Positions 10,488 through 20,829 of a stretch of DNA of 41,186 nt are shown here, piece after piece. Under the pieces are notes generated by a model. That model saw nothing but the letters and a program-made list of their open reading frames with translations. It had not been told where the DNA came from and searched no databases. A program made the translations under genes and the position numbers. The stretch comes from Paulinella micropora (Eukaryota > Cercozoa > Imbricatea > Euglyphida): positions 905,816 through 947,001 of the forward strand of contig BJOX01000036.1 of NCBI GenBank assembly GCA_009731375.1. Direction: 5' to 3'. The first letter of the stretch is position 1; each line of letters opens with the position of its first letter.

Positions 10488-11687
10488 GTGGTAGAAATTG
10501 CGGCTGGGCTGCCCAAAACAGAGCATTCGTACTGGCCGCACCAGTTTTGTTGTAGAGTTCTTGTGCACATGAGAGATTGGGGCCATCTACCGGAAGTGCA
10601 AGCTTTTGATCTGGAACACCAAGAAGGAGAACTCAAGAAGCAAGTGCACAATCTGAAGCACTCGGAGGACACTTTCATGAACCGTTGGAGTAATGCGGCA
10701 CCAATGTGGACCTTGCCCAGCTTGCGCCAGGCAAATCTTGACCTCAAGGATAAGCTGATCATGCCAGGCTTCCGTTCCGGCCAGAAGAACCTCAGCTACG
10801 CATGCAACGTCAAACTCAAAGACGTGGCTAACAACCTGATTTTCAGCCGAGTGCTTTCGCCGAAACCAAGGCATTTCGTGGAGCTGCAGGAGTTTATGGA
10901 TAGCTGCTGGAGGCAGCTACCGGGTTGGCAAGGGTTGGGTCAGCGTCCAGTACTGACCGCAGCAAACATCAAACTAGCAAAGTTTTTGAGGTGCAAGCGA
11001 TTCCTCATGAGATCAACCAGATCTACAAGGGGTGAGCGCTTTGGGGGTGGCTGCTGCTTTCTCACTGTTGAGAATATCAAGCAGGCGTTCCCTCGCCGCT
11101 GCCGGGGAGTTACAGTGGCAGGCAGGTACGCAGCTGCAGTGCACTGGTATGCTCACATTGCGTATAATGGGTACGCGTGTGATTTGGCGAGAGTGGAACT
11201 TTTGCGCGCAAGAAAGCAAGATGATCACTTGTGGGTGGGCGATACATTCCCTGTCCAACCATCCCTGACTTTTGTTCCTGTCAGCTTTCTTGACCTTCCT
11301 TGCATCGTCGCTCCGGTTCCGAACACACACACTCGATTCTATTTCATGGCATTAGATATCAGTGACTATCTGCCACCGGCATTGAAAGAAGAAATCGATC
11401 GTCGTGAAGGAGAAGAAGATGACAAACAGAAAGAAGGCGTCGCAGAGGAAGAGGAAGTTCAAGAATTAGATGAAGAAGATGATGTTCAAGAAGAATTAGA
11501 AGAAGAAGAAGGAGAAGAAGACATGTATGATGACCGAAGTGAAGAAGAGGAAGGTGGAAGAAATGTATGATGACAGAAATGAAGACAGAGTGGAGCAATG
11601 ATAAAAAAAAAGAAATTAATTTACTGACTCGTTAAACGTGTTATTTACTTACTAGTTCAAGGCGTTCTTGGTATTAATATGATTACA

Positions 11688-12212
11688 CTGCATTGATAAA
11701 AGTCAACACTGCATTGATATACTTTTATCAATGCATGCAGCGAATTACCCATGTCAATGCATGCATTGAAAATCAATGCATGCATTGAAAATCAATGCAT
11801 GCATTGAAAAGACACATTTCAATGTATGCATTGAAATTTTAATGCATGCATTGAAAATGAATGCATGCAGTGAAATACTGGTCAATTGACATTTTAATGC
11901 ATGCATTGAAAATCAATGCATGCATTGATCTGTGCTGCATTGACATTTAAATGCATGCATTGAAAATCAATGCATGCATTGAAACACACATTTCTGTGCT
12001 GCATTGAAATTTTGATGCATGCATTGAAAATCAATGCATGCATTGAAACACACATTTCTGTGCTGCATTGACGTTTCAATGCATGCATTGATACACATTT
12101 CCAGTGCATTGAAATGTGAATGCATTTCAATGCATCATGCATTGACGTTTCAATGCATGAATTGAAACTTCAATGCACTGCATTGAAATTTCAATGCATG
12201 CATTGACATTAA
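11688..12212. repeat. Palindromic decamer array J (largest), 3' of the transposase
   Basis: About 525 bases of near-continuous TGCATTGAAA / TTTCAATGCA decamers. They are arranged in larger repeats of about 60 bases that include acacatttctgtgctgcattga. It is the last array in the window; I see none to the right of 12.2 kb. Confidence 0.9.
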
Positions 12213-12608
12213 CGTGTCATAGTGAACTATTTAATACAAACAAAGTACTGCTAATATTGCAACGTTTGTGGCTTAAAAACGTAAAAGATCCACAAGATCC
12301 ACAAATGTAGATTTAATCCACAAACTTGAATGTGGATTGCAGAGTTAAGGATTAACGCTATTAATGTGGGAGGTTATTCAATATGGATGCTATAATATAC
12401 TAGATACAACTTTGTGTAATTTGCATCCTAAAAACCTTCACCACTCAGGTAAACGGTTACGTGTAAAATATAGGATTAAAGGCCCTTATGGGATTTAAGC
12501 GTCCAAGCTTATCCTCATATTCCTTTATCCTAAAACAACATTAAAACCGGAAGTATCATCTGAGTCTTCGAAACCGGAAATGTAATAAGAATTCATCTTA
12601 AAATACAT
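12213..12608. other. AT-rich intergenic sequence, no gene seen
   Basis: Unique AT-rich sequence with a short repeated phrase agatccacaa near 12288-12305. It lies just downstream of the stop codon of the minus-strand ORF ending at 12609 and may include its 3' UTR. Nothing else is supported. Confidence 0.5.
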
Positions 12609-13081
12609 TTAATAACAAGGAATCACTTCCATGAGTGAATTCTCGTAAAACCAATAGCGTAAAAACGATGTAGTATACCGTGGGCCCGACGGTGTTACAG
12701 CAGTATGCCAAGATCTGAAATACGAATTCACCTGCTTGAAGTGCTTTTGAGCATCTTTCTCCTTCTCTTTTCCTTTTACGGCTTGCACAACGTGACAGTT
12801 GATTTTGCTAATGGTGCTGTCAGGATCCCAGCAAACATAAACTTCAGGTCGAAAATCAAAGTCAGGAGTCTGATACAAGACTCCGATGGGGTACGCGCCC
12901 GGGTTCGATGTCCTCAGATTGCTGATCCTGGCTTCAGCAATTTTGCACTCTTTACGATGCAAGCTGCCCTTGATTTCCAGGGCGGTAAAGTCATTCTTTT
13001 TCTTCCTGGTGGAAGCAAACAATCTATCCACCATGTCAGAACCAAGGCTCGGATATATAACCTTTCTCTGAAACCTGAACC
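12609..13081 (-). pseudogene. Major part of a minus-strand ORF split by the retrotransposon insertion
   Basis: The minus strand is open from the insertion point at 13081 to a stop at 12609-12611. The frame is continuous with 34 bases on the far side of the nested retrotransposons (35623-35656), where it has an ATG. Counting the AACC duplication once, the two pieces total 507 bases, exactly 169 codons including the stop. The peptide has ordinary globular composition (for example PIGVLYQTPDFDFRPEVYV and an Arg/Lys-rich N-terminal part). I recognise no family. The opposite strand is also open (12705-13145), so coding status is not proven, but the exact frame continuity across the insertion supports this reading. 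Confidence 0.5.
13078..13081. repeat. Target-site duplication AACC, left copy (outer element)
   Basis: AACC immediately precedes the TG start of the 5' LTR at 13082. The same four bases immediately follow the CA end of the outer 3' LTR at 35618 (copy at 35619-35622). Confidence 0.85.
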
Positions 13082-13329
13082 TGTAGGCATCACCCCCCGG
13101 ATAGCCGGTAAAAAGTACAGTTTTTCGGGTGTCAGGTGCACCTAGTTTTTTCCCAGTATTTCAATATCGTTTGGCCGGATTTGACCTAATGCCATTTTAA
13201 CCGTGGTCTGTGGCCGCTTTCTTTTTCGGCTTCACTGAGCTAATATAACGAGACATCATTCTCCTTTGGGGGATTTGTGTCTGGTTGTATTACCGACTTT
13301 TTATCGAGCTATCTTCAGGGAATGTAACA
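13082..13329 (+). repeat. 5' LTR of outer element (248 bp)
   Basis: Begins TGTAGGCATC and ends GGGAATGTAACA, giving TG...CA termini. It differs from the outer 3' LTR by three substitutions and one 1-base indel. A TATA-like aatataa at 13242-13248 (TATATAA in the 3' LTR) is a candidate promoter element. Confidence 0.93.
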
Positions 13330-13330
13330 T

Positions 13331-13343
13331 TGGAGTCACCAGC
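13331..13343 (+). promoter_or_regulatory. Putative primer-binding site of outer element
   Basis: TGGAGTCACCAGC starts one base after the 5' LTR, where the minus-strand DNA primer site is expected. Its TGG would pair with a tRNA CCA end. The identical site follows the inner 5' LTR. I cannot name the tRNA. Confidence 0.7.
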
Positions 13344-14093
13344 ACAAGGCTGATTTCTTTTCTGGCTTGTTTTTGGAACAGCAGAAAGAAAAATTGGACA
13401 GACCTATCTCTTCTGAGTAGGTGTTCCAAAAAACAAATACTCCAGCACATCCCCACACAGCTCCTTTTGCAAAACCAGACGTCTAGGCGTTTGTGAGTAG
13501 GTGTCTCAGTACCCTCTACACAGCCTGTATCTGTGTCCTCATAAGGAGGCCAGACACCAGACCTCATAGCTGTTCTTGTGTTCTCTCTTGAGACAGAGAC
13601 AGAGTAGGTCAACAGACGTACAAACAAACACTCACAGTTACAAACAAACTTGAAGGACACGAGCGTAGTACTCCTCCTTTCAAGTCTGTGCACTTAGTTG
13701 CCTCTCAAAACACATACATCAGAGTATTTTTGCAAATCTCTGACTGTTTTTCGACAATAGGTCTGAACAAGTGTCAGACGACAGGTCGACTTCTCAAGGA
13801 GTGCTTCTCGAGCCTCTTTGACATTATCTGTACGTAGGTCCTCGTACCTCATAACAGATACAACAACAAAAAGAGAAAAAGAAAAGAGGAGTGGAGAAGG
13901 AGATCAAGTTTTCAGAGAAAGTCGTATAGACTACTTCTTTCTCACAAACAAAAACACATAAGACATAGAGGTGACACTCTCTCTCTCTCTCTACACTGTC
14001 TTTTCATCTTTCCTCTCTATTCGTTCCTCAGAGACGAACAGAGTAATTACGGAGTAGAAACAGATATATCTCCTTTGTATTCCTTCAGAGACC
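13344..14093 (+). other. 5' untranslated leader of outer element
   Basis: About 750 bases between the primer-binding site and the first gag ATG. It has CT/AG-rich stretches and no long ORF. The inner element's leader (about 34578-35332) corresponds but has a homopolymer T run near 34711-34730 (A on its sense strand) that is absent here. Confidence 0.7.
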
Positions 14094-16595
14094 ATGTCTT
14101 CTAGGTCTGAAGAAGCATATTGGAACTTCGGAAGAAGGAGGAGAGAATGAGAGAACCCCAATAGACCAGGAGGATAACGTTGGCCCTCTTGGGGACGGGG
14201 GAGATCTGGCAGTGCCTTCCTATGAAACAGGAGGACCAGAGGACCGACTGCTCGCCCCTGGGCGGATGGGAGAGTCGGAAGTCGAGAAGGAGAGGAGCGA
14301 GGAGGAAGCGAGGTTTGTGGCCGAATATGGCAATCTAAGTGAGAAGGAGTTTGAGGATAAAATAGGGAAGGATGAGGCCTATAAATGGCTATTCATTCCC
14401 CCAGAAATACGATGGGGAGATCCCTTGAGAAAGGAGGATATCTGTTACCCCCTCCCAAAACAAGCCCTGTCTCTTGCAAAATTCCTCAGAGACGACAGTG
14501 CACAGTTACAGGTGCAACATGTCTCATTTGGGGACAATATGTCTTTACTGGAGCTTCTCGACCTCACATGGAAAGTGTTCGAGTGTGCTATACTCTATGA
14601 GTACCAGTCTAACAAGACTGTCCTGCCATGGGATTCAAGAGCACTGGCTAGGTTGCTCGATCCTGGTCAGGATATCGAATCAATCAAAAGAGGGGAAGGG
14701 GAGTTTAAGTCCAGGAACGTCCGAGGACAGATTAATGTCATGGATATACCCCTGAGACTTATGGAGATCAAGTTGGTGGACTTGAATAAACTCCAACAAA
14801 CCCCGATTTATGGCAGGGACCTTCACCCGGCCCTGAAAGAAATAGAAGGCGAAGCTGGAGGGGTGACGAAGATTAAGAAGTTGCATGCGGCCTTGCAGAA
14901 GGACGACGCATGGAAGAGGTGGGCTTTCACCAAGGATCATACGATCTTGGAGGGAACGGCCGCACCCGCCCTCACCAATAAAGCGGGAGAGAAGGAGTTG
15001 GCGGAGAAGGCTCTGTTCCTTCGGAAGGCTGCCGAGCTCATGTCTTTTTTTCATCATGCTCAAGACCTGCATATCAGGGAAAGAGCAGAGGAGAAAGAAA
15101 AGAAGGAGTTGGAGGCAAAGATTGCATTGGCTAAGGCGACGGCTACGAGACAGGCACCTTCCTCTGGGCCTTTTATGTCTCCCCCTGGGTACGTCCCGTC
15201 AGCCCATACAGCCCCTCCTGCCCCTACGACTAGCTCAGCGCCTACCACTGTCATTGTCAACAATAATGACAAGAAGGACAGACAGGCTATCATTAACGCC
15301 TTCCAAAAATATACCAAGTCCGATGCCACTGCTCTGACGCTGTTCGCAGAGACAGCGAGTCAGAAGGACACGGATGCGAACCTTCGAGACAAGCTCCGAA
15401 GAATTGATGCTTGTATGAAGCAGCATCCAACGGACGAAACACAGGAGTATGAGGCGTTGTCCACCTTGTTGGACCCATCAATCCTCACACAAGGATTTGA
15501 TGTTGTGGAATACAAGGCGTTGCGAGCGGTAGAGGTGTCGGCTAGGAGAGCAGCCTCAGACCTGCAGTGCACGGTGCCAGTTGCCGTCCTCTTGCAATAC
15601 TTTAAAACTCATGGGTATCAGCATCTGTGTACTGGTACTTTGATTGGGTTTGAGATTTTTCAAGAGGTGAACGAAGGGCTGGGCATTAGCGCGAGGTTGG
15701 CAGCGATCCTCACTGAGGTCAGCGCCAAGTACGGGCTCTTTTATAGCCGGAAGTCTATCATTTTGTACTTCCTGAGTGCTTTGTGTGCACGACACCCGAG
15801 CAAGCTCGCAAGGATCATACAGTCCTGTCCGACCTTCGCGGCGGTGAAGACGGCGGATTTTTTAGAAACGAATATATACGAGAGGGCCGTAGCGGCTGTT
15901 CAGCCGAGCGACCTGTATAGGGAGGTGCTCGAAGCGTGTTCCGACTTGGACACGGCCACCGAGTCATTCTCCAGTGCCGCGACACAAGGGGTTGGAGGTG
16001 CTCAAGCAGCACATACAACTCGGTCGGCGGGTCAAAAGAGGGGGAGAGACGAGCCGACGCCGTGCTACCGCTATTTTTCATATATGGCGTGTAAGAATGA
16101 GGCGAAGCATGGAGTAGGCACCTGTCCACACAGTCATGACTCTGACGATGACAGGATGCGAAATATCTTCCTGAGAGAACTCAAAGGCTCAAAAAAGGAG
16201 CAGGCCTTATACAGAGTTTACAAGAAGGAGTTGGTGGAGAGGAGGTGGAATGCAAATATGGTCGCGGACGGAGAGTTCCGGGAGGCCATCATTTCCTTCC
16301 TTGAGAAGATGAAGAGAAAGGAGGAGAAAGAAGCAGCGGGCCGACAAGCGGCGCCGACTAGAGGAGGAGAGACGAGAGGAGCGTCACGAGGGTCCCGAGG
16401 GACACCAAGAGGATGGGCACCAAGAGGTCGGGGCTATCGGGGAAGGGGAGGCCGGACCCCAGCGCGCCCTCCCAGAGGACACGGATACTGGAATTATTGC
16501 TCCAGTTCCAGCTCCAGCAAGCTTATACCGCTGCGGAGGGGGGACGTCAAGACGAAGACACTGGCTCAGGTGAGCGTGTTGAAGTCCTAGAATGA
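14094..16595 (+). pseudogene. gag: gag of outer element, frameshifted
   Basis: ATG 14094 (MSSRSEE) corresponds to the inner Gag start but shifts frame before about 14140 and hits TGA. The main frame, open from before 14212, carries most of Gag, and a 10-base deletion relative to the inner copy between 16515 and 16516 shifts it again. After that, the frame shared with pol ends at TGA 16593-16595. Gag is the structural capsid/nucleocapsid precursor. The C-terminal part has a CCCH pattern (Cys-X8-Cys-X10-Cys-X3-His, from about 16062) followed by an Arg/Gly-rich tail. An 792-codon frame (14212-16590) remains but starts at a GTG, so it is not the native start. Confidence 0.85.
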
Positions 16596-16670
16596 CGGGA
16601 GGAAAAGAGGGAGGAGGAGAAGAGAAAGAAGGAGATAAAAACTGTTCTTTTTAATCCGACAGTCACAGTT
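16570..16670 (+). promoter_or_regulatory. gag-pol junction: TGA-CGG stop, 25 open codons, possible 93-nt in-frame intron
   Basis: The gag frame ends TGA (16593-16595) followed by CGG, then 25 sense codons in the same frame up to the pol ATG at 16671. A donor-like CAG|GTGAGC at 16570 and an acceptor TTTTTAATCCGACAG ending 16662 define a 93-base segment. Its removal would also fuse gag to pol in frame. The inner copy has the same arrangement at 32092-32000. Either stop readthrough or optional splicing could set the Gag to Gag-Pol ratio; the sequence alone does not decide. Confidence 0.55.
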
Positions 16671-19600
16671 ATGCCTACTGTTGCTGAACAGGATACGAAC
16701 GGTTCCGTTCCTCCTAGACGTGAAGTTGAAGGCACACAGCCTCACAAGCCTCAAGGTAAGCATTTGCTAGTTCATCCTTCGAGAGCTAATATGATAAATG
16801 ATGCGAATAGGAAGGCGAAGAAGGCGATGGAGGAGAGGAAGCCGCAACTGAAGGCTAGGTCTCTGCCTACGAAGAAGCAGCGGACCGTACCCCCGCCAAA
16901 GGACGCAACCGTCTCTACGGTAGACAAGTGTACATCTAGTGTACCGGACTCTGTCAAGCGGACACTTGAGATACCGGAAGCCCCGGAGACTCAAGAAGTT
17001 AAGTTGGAGGAAAAGAGGGAAGAACGGAAGGAGGACAAGGAACTTGAGCTTAGACTCAAAACCCTAGAACAAAAAATTCATGTGCTAGCGGCTAGTATAC
17101 ATAGACCGGACGCGCTATGCTACACTGACCTCTTTTGTGAAACTTTACAAACCACATTAAAAGTTGGTAATGATACGATGGCGAATATTAATATTGTCGG
17201 CCAGAAGTTTTTGAATAGTCACCGGACATGGGTTGACAAAAATATTAGAAAAACAAAGGGGACCCTAAAAGGGGTAGGCAGCCGTACGGAAATTACGGGC
17301 ATCGTCACATTAATTTTCAAATTGAAATCCGGTCGAGTATATCGTGCGGACCTCTATGTTGTCCCCGATTACCACGGTTCAATCCTGCTGTCGTATGACC
17401 AATTGGCTACGATGGGGGCAGTGATCGATTGCGCCGCACGGCGAGTAATTTATGGAGTGAAGAATGGAGAGAAGGAGGATATTAATCCGATGACTGCTAC
17501 TGACTCATACGAGGCTTTTGAGCTGAGTCTAGCAACGGAGAGAAAAAGGTTGGCCTTCGTACATGAGGCAACTGAAGCCTATGTACACCCCTATGTCACA
17601 GTGCCGGACGAACTGTCCTGGACCGACAATTGGGAGACGGAGATGCAGGCGTATACGGTTACGATTCCCGCATGGGACAAAAAGTCTATTGATGACTTAA
17701 TCGTAGCGCGTAATGAGGAGATAATATGTGTTGCGAAACAGTGCCCGTCGTTGGCCAGATTCGCAGAAGGTGGTGGGGCAGATGTCCATATTACTAATGG
17801 CTACTGTTACCAAGCAAAGATGTCAGATGAAAAGAGAGAGGCGTTTGTGCCAAGGAGGAAGGGGCGTATCCCCGATACTCCAGAGGATGACATTAAAATT
17901 TTTATCACGAACTTTTGGGGCGATGTGCCTACCTGGCCGCGCTCATTAACTGAAGTGAAAAAGTGTCTACGGACTCTATTTGAGAGTAACAAGCCGTATA
18001 CTGTCATTCTGCCGTACAATGAGAAGGCGATATGGGCACAGGAGATAAGGGACCGGCTTATTGATCATCCTATACCGGTTCCCTCTCGCAAGCAACAGTT
18101 AGTGGTGGCTTGTCGACTCGGGTCTCGGGAGCAGAGCAGTGCATACAAGCGGAAGCTCAGAGCCCAGGACAAGTTGAAATTGATACCTCAAGCTTTCACA
18201 TGCTTTGATGGTTTCTACACCCGTAAGGCTCCGATACAATACGCGAACCTTATTGATATGCTTGTCGGACTCGGTCATGATGATGAGCCGGACACAGTCA
18301 CGTATGAACGGACGGGACTGGACGATTTGTCCGAGGAAGATTTGAGTTTGGAGGAGGACTTAGCGCCCCTCAAAGAACATAAGAAGATGTCGGAGGAAGA
18401 TTTCCAAGCGGCGGCGCGGAAAATTTTAGAAGAAGGAGTGGGTACGGAGAGAGAGAAGGAGCTTCTCAAAGCTAAGATGGAGGCGTACAGAGAAATTTTC
18501 GACCCTCCTCGGGCAGGTGGTGTAAAGTCGGAGGACTTCACTGCTGTCATTTACAAGATACCGGGTGCGGAGCCATCTCCGGCACCGCGGAGGGCAAATT
18601 TGAGCATACATGAGGCGAAGATAGCGGAGGAGAACGTGAGACAGTTGCTCAATGAGGACTTTATTGAGAGATCTACATCTCCAATTGTCTCTCAACCGAA
18701 AATCGTCCCCAAGCCAGGAGGAGAATGGCGTTTGACGATCAATTATGCCCGTGTGAATAAGGTGCTAGAGGAAGAGAGAAATCCTCTGCCGACCTTAGAA
18801 GAGGGCAGAAGAGTGCTGCGGAATGCTAAATTCTATTCGGTCATTGACCTTAAGAACGGCTTCTGGCAGATACCACTGGACGAGAAATCCAGATGGCTGA
18901 CTGCATTCGTGGTTGGTATGGAAATATACCAGTGGAAGGTGCTTCCGATGGGACTCAAACAGGCCCCGGGGCTCTTTCAGAAGGCGATGCAGAAGATGTT
19001 GAGTGGTCAATATGACGACCAGTCGGAGGATGGTTTTATGAGAAGGAGAGGACAGAAGGCGGGAGAATATGCATTTTGTTACATCGATGACATTATCGTA
19101 TACTCTAACACAATGGAAGAGCATATCGATCACTTGTCAGATGTCTTCAGGCGCATCGGAGCTTTTGGCCTGAAATGCAACTTAAAGAAATGTCAGCTTG
19201 CAAAGACAAGTGTGACGTATTTGGGTTACGAGATTTCTCATAACAGAGTCTCGATATCGCGCGAGAAGAGGGAGGAGATCATGAGTAGACAGTTGCCAAA
19301 GAATCGCACAGAGTTACACTCTTTTCTTGCGATGGCACAGTACTACAGCCAGTTCATACCCGATTGGGGTGCAACTCGGGCTAAGTTGGAGAAGATGATT
19401 GATTTTGGAGACTTTGAGAAGTGGGATGAGGAGGCTTTGCAGGCGTTTAATACGCTCAAAGATCTCATTTACAAAGATCCCAAGGACGGCGGATTAGTAC
19501 TTATGATGCCCGACTTTACGAAGCCGTTCGTAGTCGACACGGATGCATCTAAGTTTGCGATTGGCGCGGTGCTGCAACAGGAAGATGAGGAGAAAAAGTT

Positions 19601-20034
19601 GCGCCCGATCATGTTTATTAGTAGAAAGCTGTGTGCGGCGGAGCGAAATTACTGCACGCGACAGAGAGAGGCGTTGGCAGTAGTATGGGCTCTCAAGAGG
19701 CTCAGAGAATATCTATGGGGAGGACCTCTATTCACGGTTAGGACCGATCATCACAACCTTCTTTGGTTGATGAATCATGAACAAACCGGCCGTTTGGCGC
19801 GGTGGCAAGCTTTCTTGTCATGTTTCAATTTCACGATGGTCTATTTACCGGGAAAGCGAAACGTAGTCGCTGATAGCCTTTCTAGGCTAGAGTTTCGGTC
19901 GGAGGTGTCGGCTCTCGTATCATCAGTGGAAATGATAGATCTGTCCACGGACAAGGAGTACGAGGTAAGCCACATAGAGGCGATGCAGATGGCAAGAGGC
20001 GTTCGATATGACCGCACGGGTCTACGATATAGTC
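16671..20034 (+). pseudogene. pol: pol of outer element, 5' part (protease, RT, RNase H), cut by gap/insertion
   Basis: The frame starts MPTVAEQDTNG. A retropepsin-like segment is near residue 168 (NDTMANINIV, then DLYVVPDYHGSILL). Reverse transcriptase spans about residues 690-880, with KFYSVIDLKNGFWQIPL, VLPMGLKQAPGLFQ and the catalytic YIDD at residue 804. RNase H follows from about residue 955 (VDTDASKFAIGAVLQ, ALKRLREYLWG, TDHHNLLWLMN). The frame runs into the 205-N gap after GLRYS. It is about 99 percent identical by eye to the inner Pol. The N-terminal ~130 residues are Lys/Pro/Glu-rich with no recognised domain. Confidence 0.9.
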
Positions 20035-20239
20035 NNNNNNNNNNNNNNNNNNNNNNNNNNNNNNNNNNNNNNNNNNNNNNNNNNNNNNNNNNNNNNNNNN
20101 NNNNNNNNNNNNNNNNNNNNNNNNNNNNNNNNNNNNNNNNNNNNNNNNNNNNNNNNNNNNNNNNNNNNNNNNNNNNNNNNNNNNNNNNNNNNNNNNNNNN
20201 NNNNNNNNNNNNNNNNNNNNNNNNNNNNNNNNNNNNNNN
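20035..20239. other. 205-N assembly gap
   Basis: N run at the left junction between gypsy pol and inserted copia sequence. It hides the true left boundary of the insertion. Confidence 0.95.
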
Positions 20240-20817
20240 TATCCGGCCTAGTCATCTTAGCTAAATAAAGAAGACTACCAACTATGCTAGCTATAGCGAA
20301 CTTACGCAACGCTGCATCATCGGACATAGCTAAGGGCAACTGATCTAGTGCAGGGGTGCTTACGGGGCGGGACTTACCATACCCAAACTCCCTTAACACC
20401 TGTAACTGGTACTTACGTTGATGAAGGACAATTCGTCCTCCTTCCTGTACTATTTCAATCCCTTTGAACTCCCTTGCAACTCCTAGCAGTTTTAGGGGGA
20501 AATGCTTCTCCAAAGCACTTGCAAAATCTTCATACGCGTTCATGCTAGGCGCCGTGAAGATTAAGTCATCTACATGAAAAATCCCCACTATGGCTTCTCT
20601 TATGGGCTTGTCATTCTCAACAAACATACAGAGGTCTGAGTCTAAAAGCCTAAAGCTAAGCTCCTTTAACTTCGGGGCTAATATCTCATACCATCTACGG
20701 CCTGCTTGCGGCGCGCCATACAAAGCACCATCAATACGCAAAATCATCCCCTCATGCCCCTCTCTGTCTAACCCATCAGGAGCATATGCAAACACAGGAT
20801 CATGCAACACAGGACTA
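20240..20817 (-). pseudogene. Ty1/copia reverse transcriptase, C-terminal half, inverted
   Basis: The minus strand encodes the second half of a copia-type RT: DPVFAYAPDGLDREG, LRIDGALYGAPQAGRRWYE, the catalytic region GIFHVDDLIFTAP, then VGSLLYLAKMTRPD at the gap. These are standard copia landmarks (the LxGAPxAxRxW-like segment, xVDD, GSLLYLxxxTRPD). It begins almost exactly where the plus-strand N-terminal half (to 21764) ends, so the two halves derive from one RT cut at a single point and reversed relative to each other. It is fragmentary and non-functional. Confidence 0.85.
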
Positions 20818-20829
20818 GGACACACACAC

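Larger units (their letters stand above)
7542..11570 (+). pseudogene. CACTA/EnSpm (tnp2-type) transposase gene, multi-exon and decayed
   Basis: Recognised from its order of family features. An N-terminal Cys-rich transposon-associated domain reads CNCPCLKCKNKRRMSYSAM and then RKHVNKHG. Next come a CPRDC segment (about 8513-8600), a tnp2-like region with LSGSTWNGQWSCPTC (about 9085-9125), YPDNMHLLWNMFQHLI (about 9750), LPRQIG...FNIASAHFF (about 10055-10130), and SYWPHQFCC...LPEVQAFDLEHQ (10515-10620). The tail is very acidic. The likely start is ATG 7542. Inferred introns with consistent phase are 7640-7711, 9356-9684 and 10287-10487. In-frame stops TAG 9825-9827 and TGA 10050-10052, plus frame breaks in the GA tract and near 8450, indicate a dead or mis-sequenced copy. 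Known role of the family: cut-and-paste transposition of CACTA elements. I found no terminal inverted repeats. Confidence 0.75.

Noticed and set aside
11688-12212. Terminal inverted repeats of the CACTA element
   Set aside because: The palindromic arrays on both sides of the transposase look like candidate ends, but the same arrays occur inside its introns and far from it. No CACTA-like terminus was found.
12705-13145. 146-codon + frame antisense to the split ORF
   Set aside because: It runs into the outer 5' LTR, whereas the minus-strand frame continues exactly across the insertion site. Kept as a caveat only.
13331-13343. Naming the primer tRNA from the primer-binding site
   Set aside because: TGGAGTCACCAGC fits a CCA-ended tRNA in general, but I cannot match it to a specific tRNA without a tRNA set from this genome.
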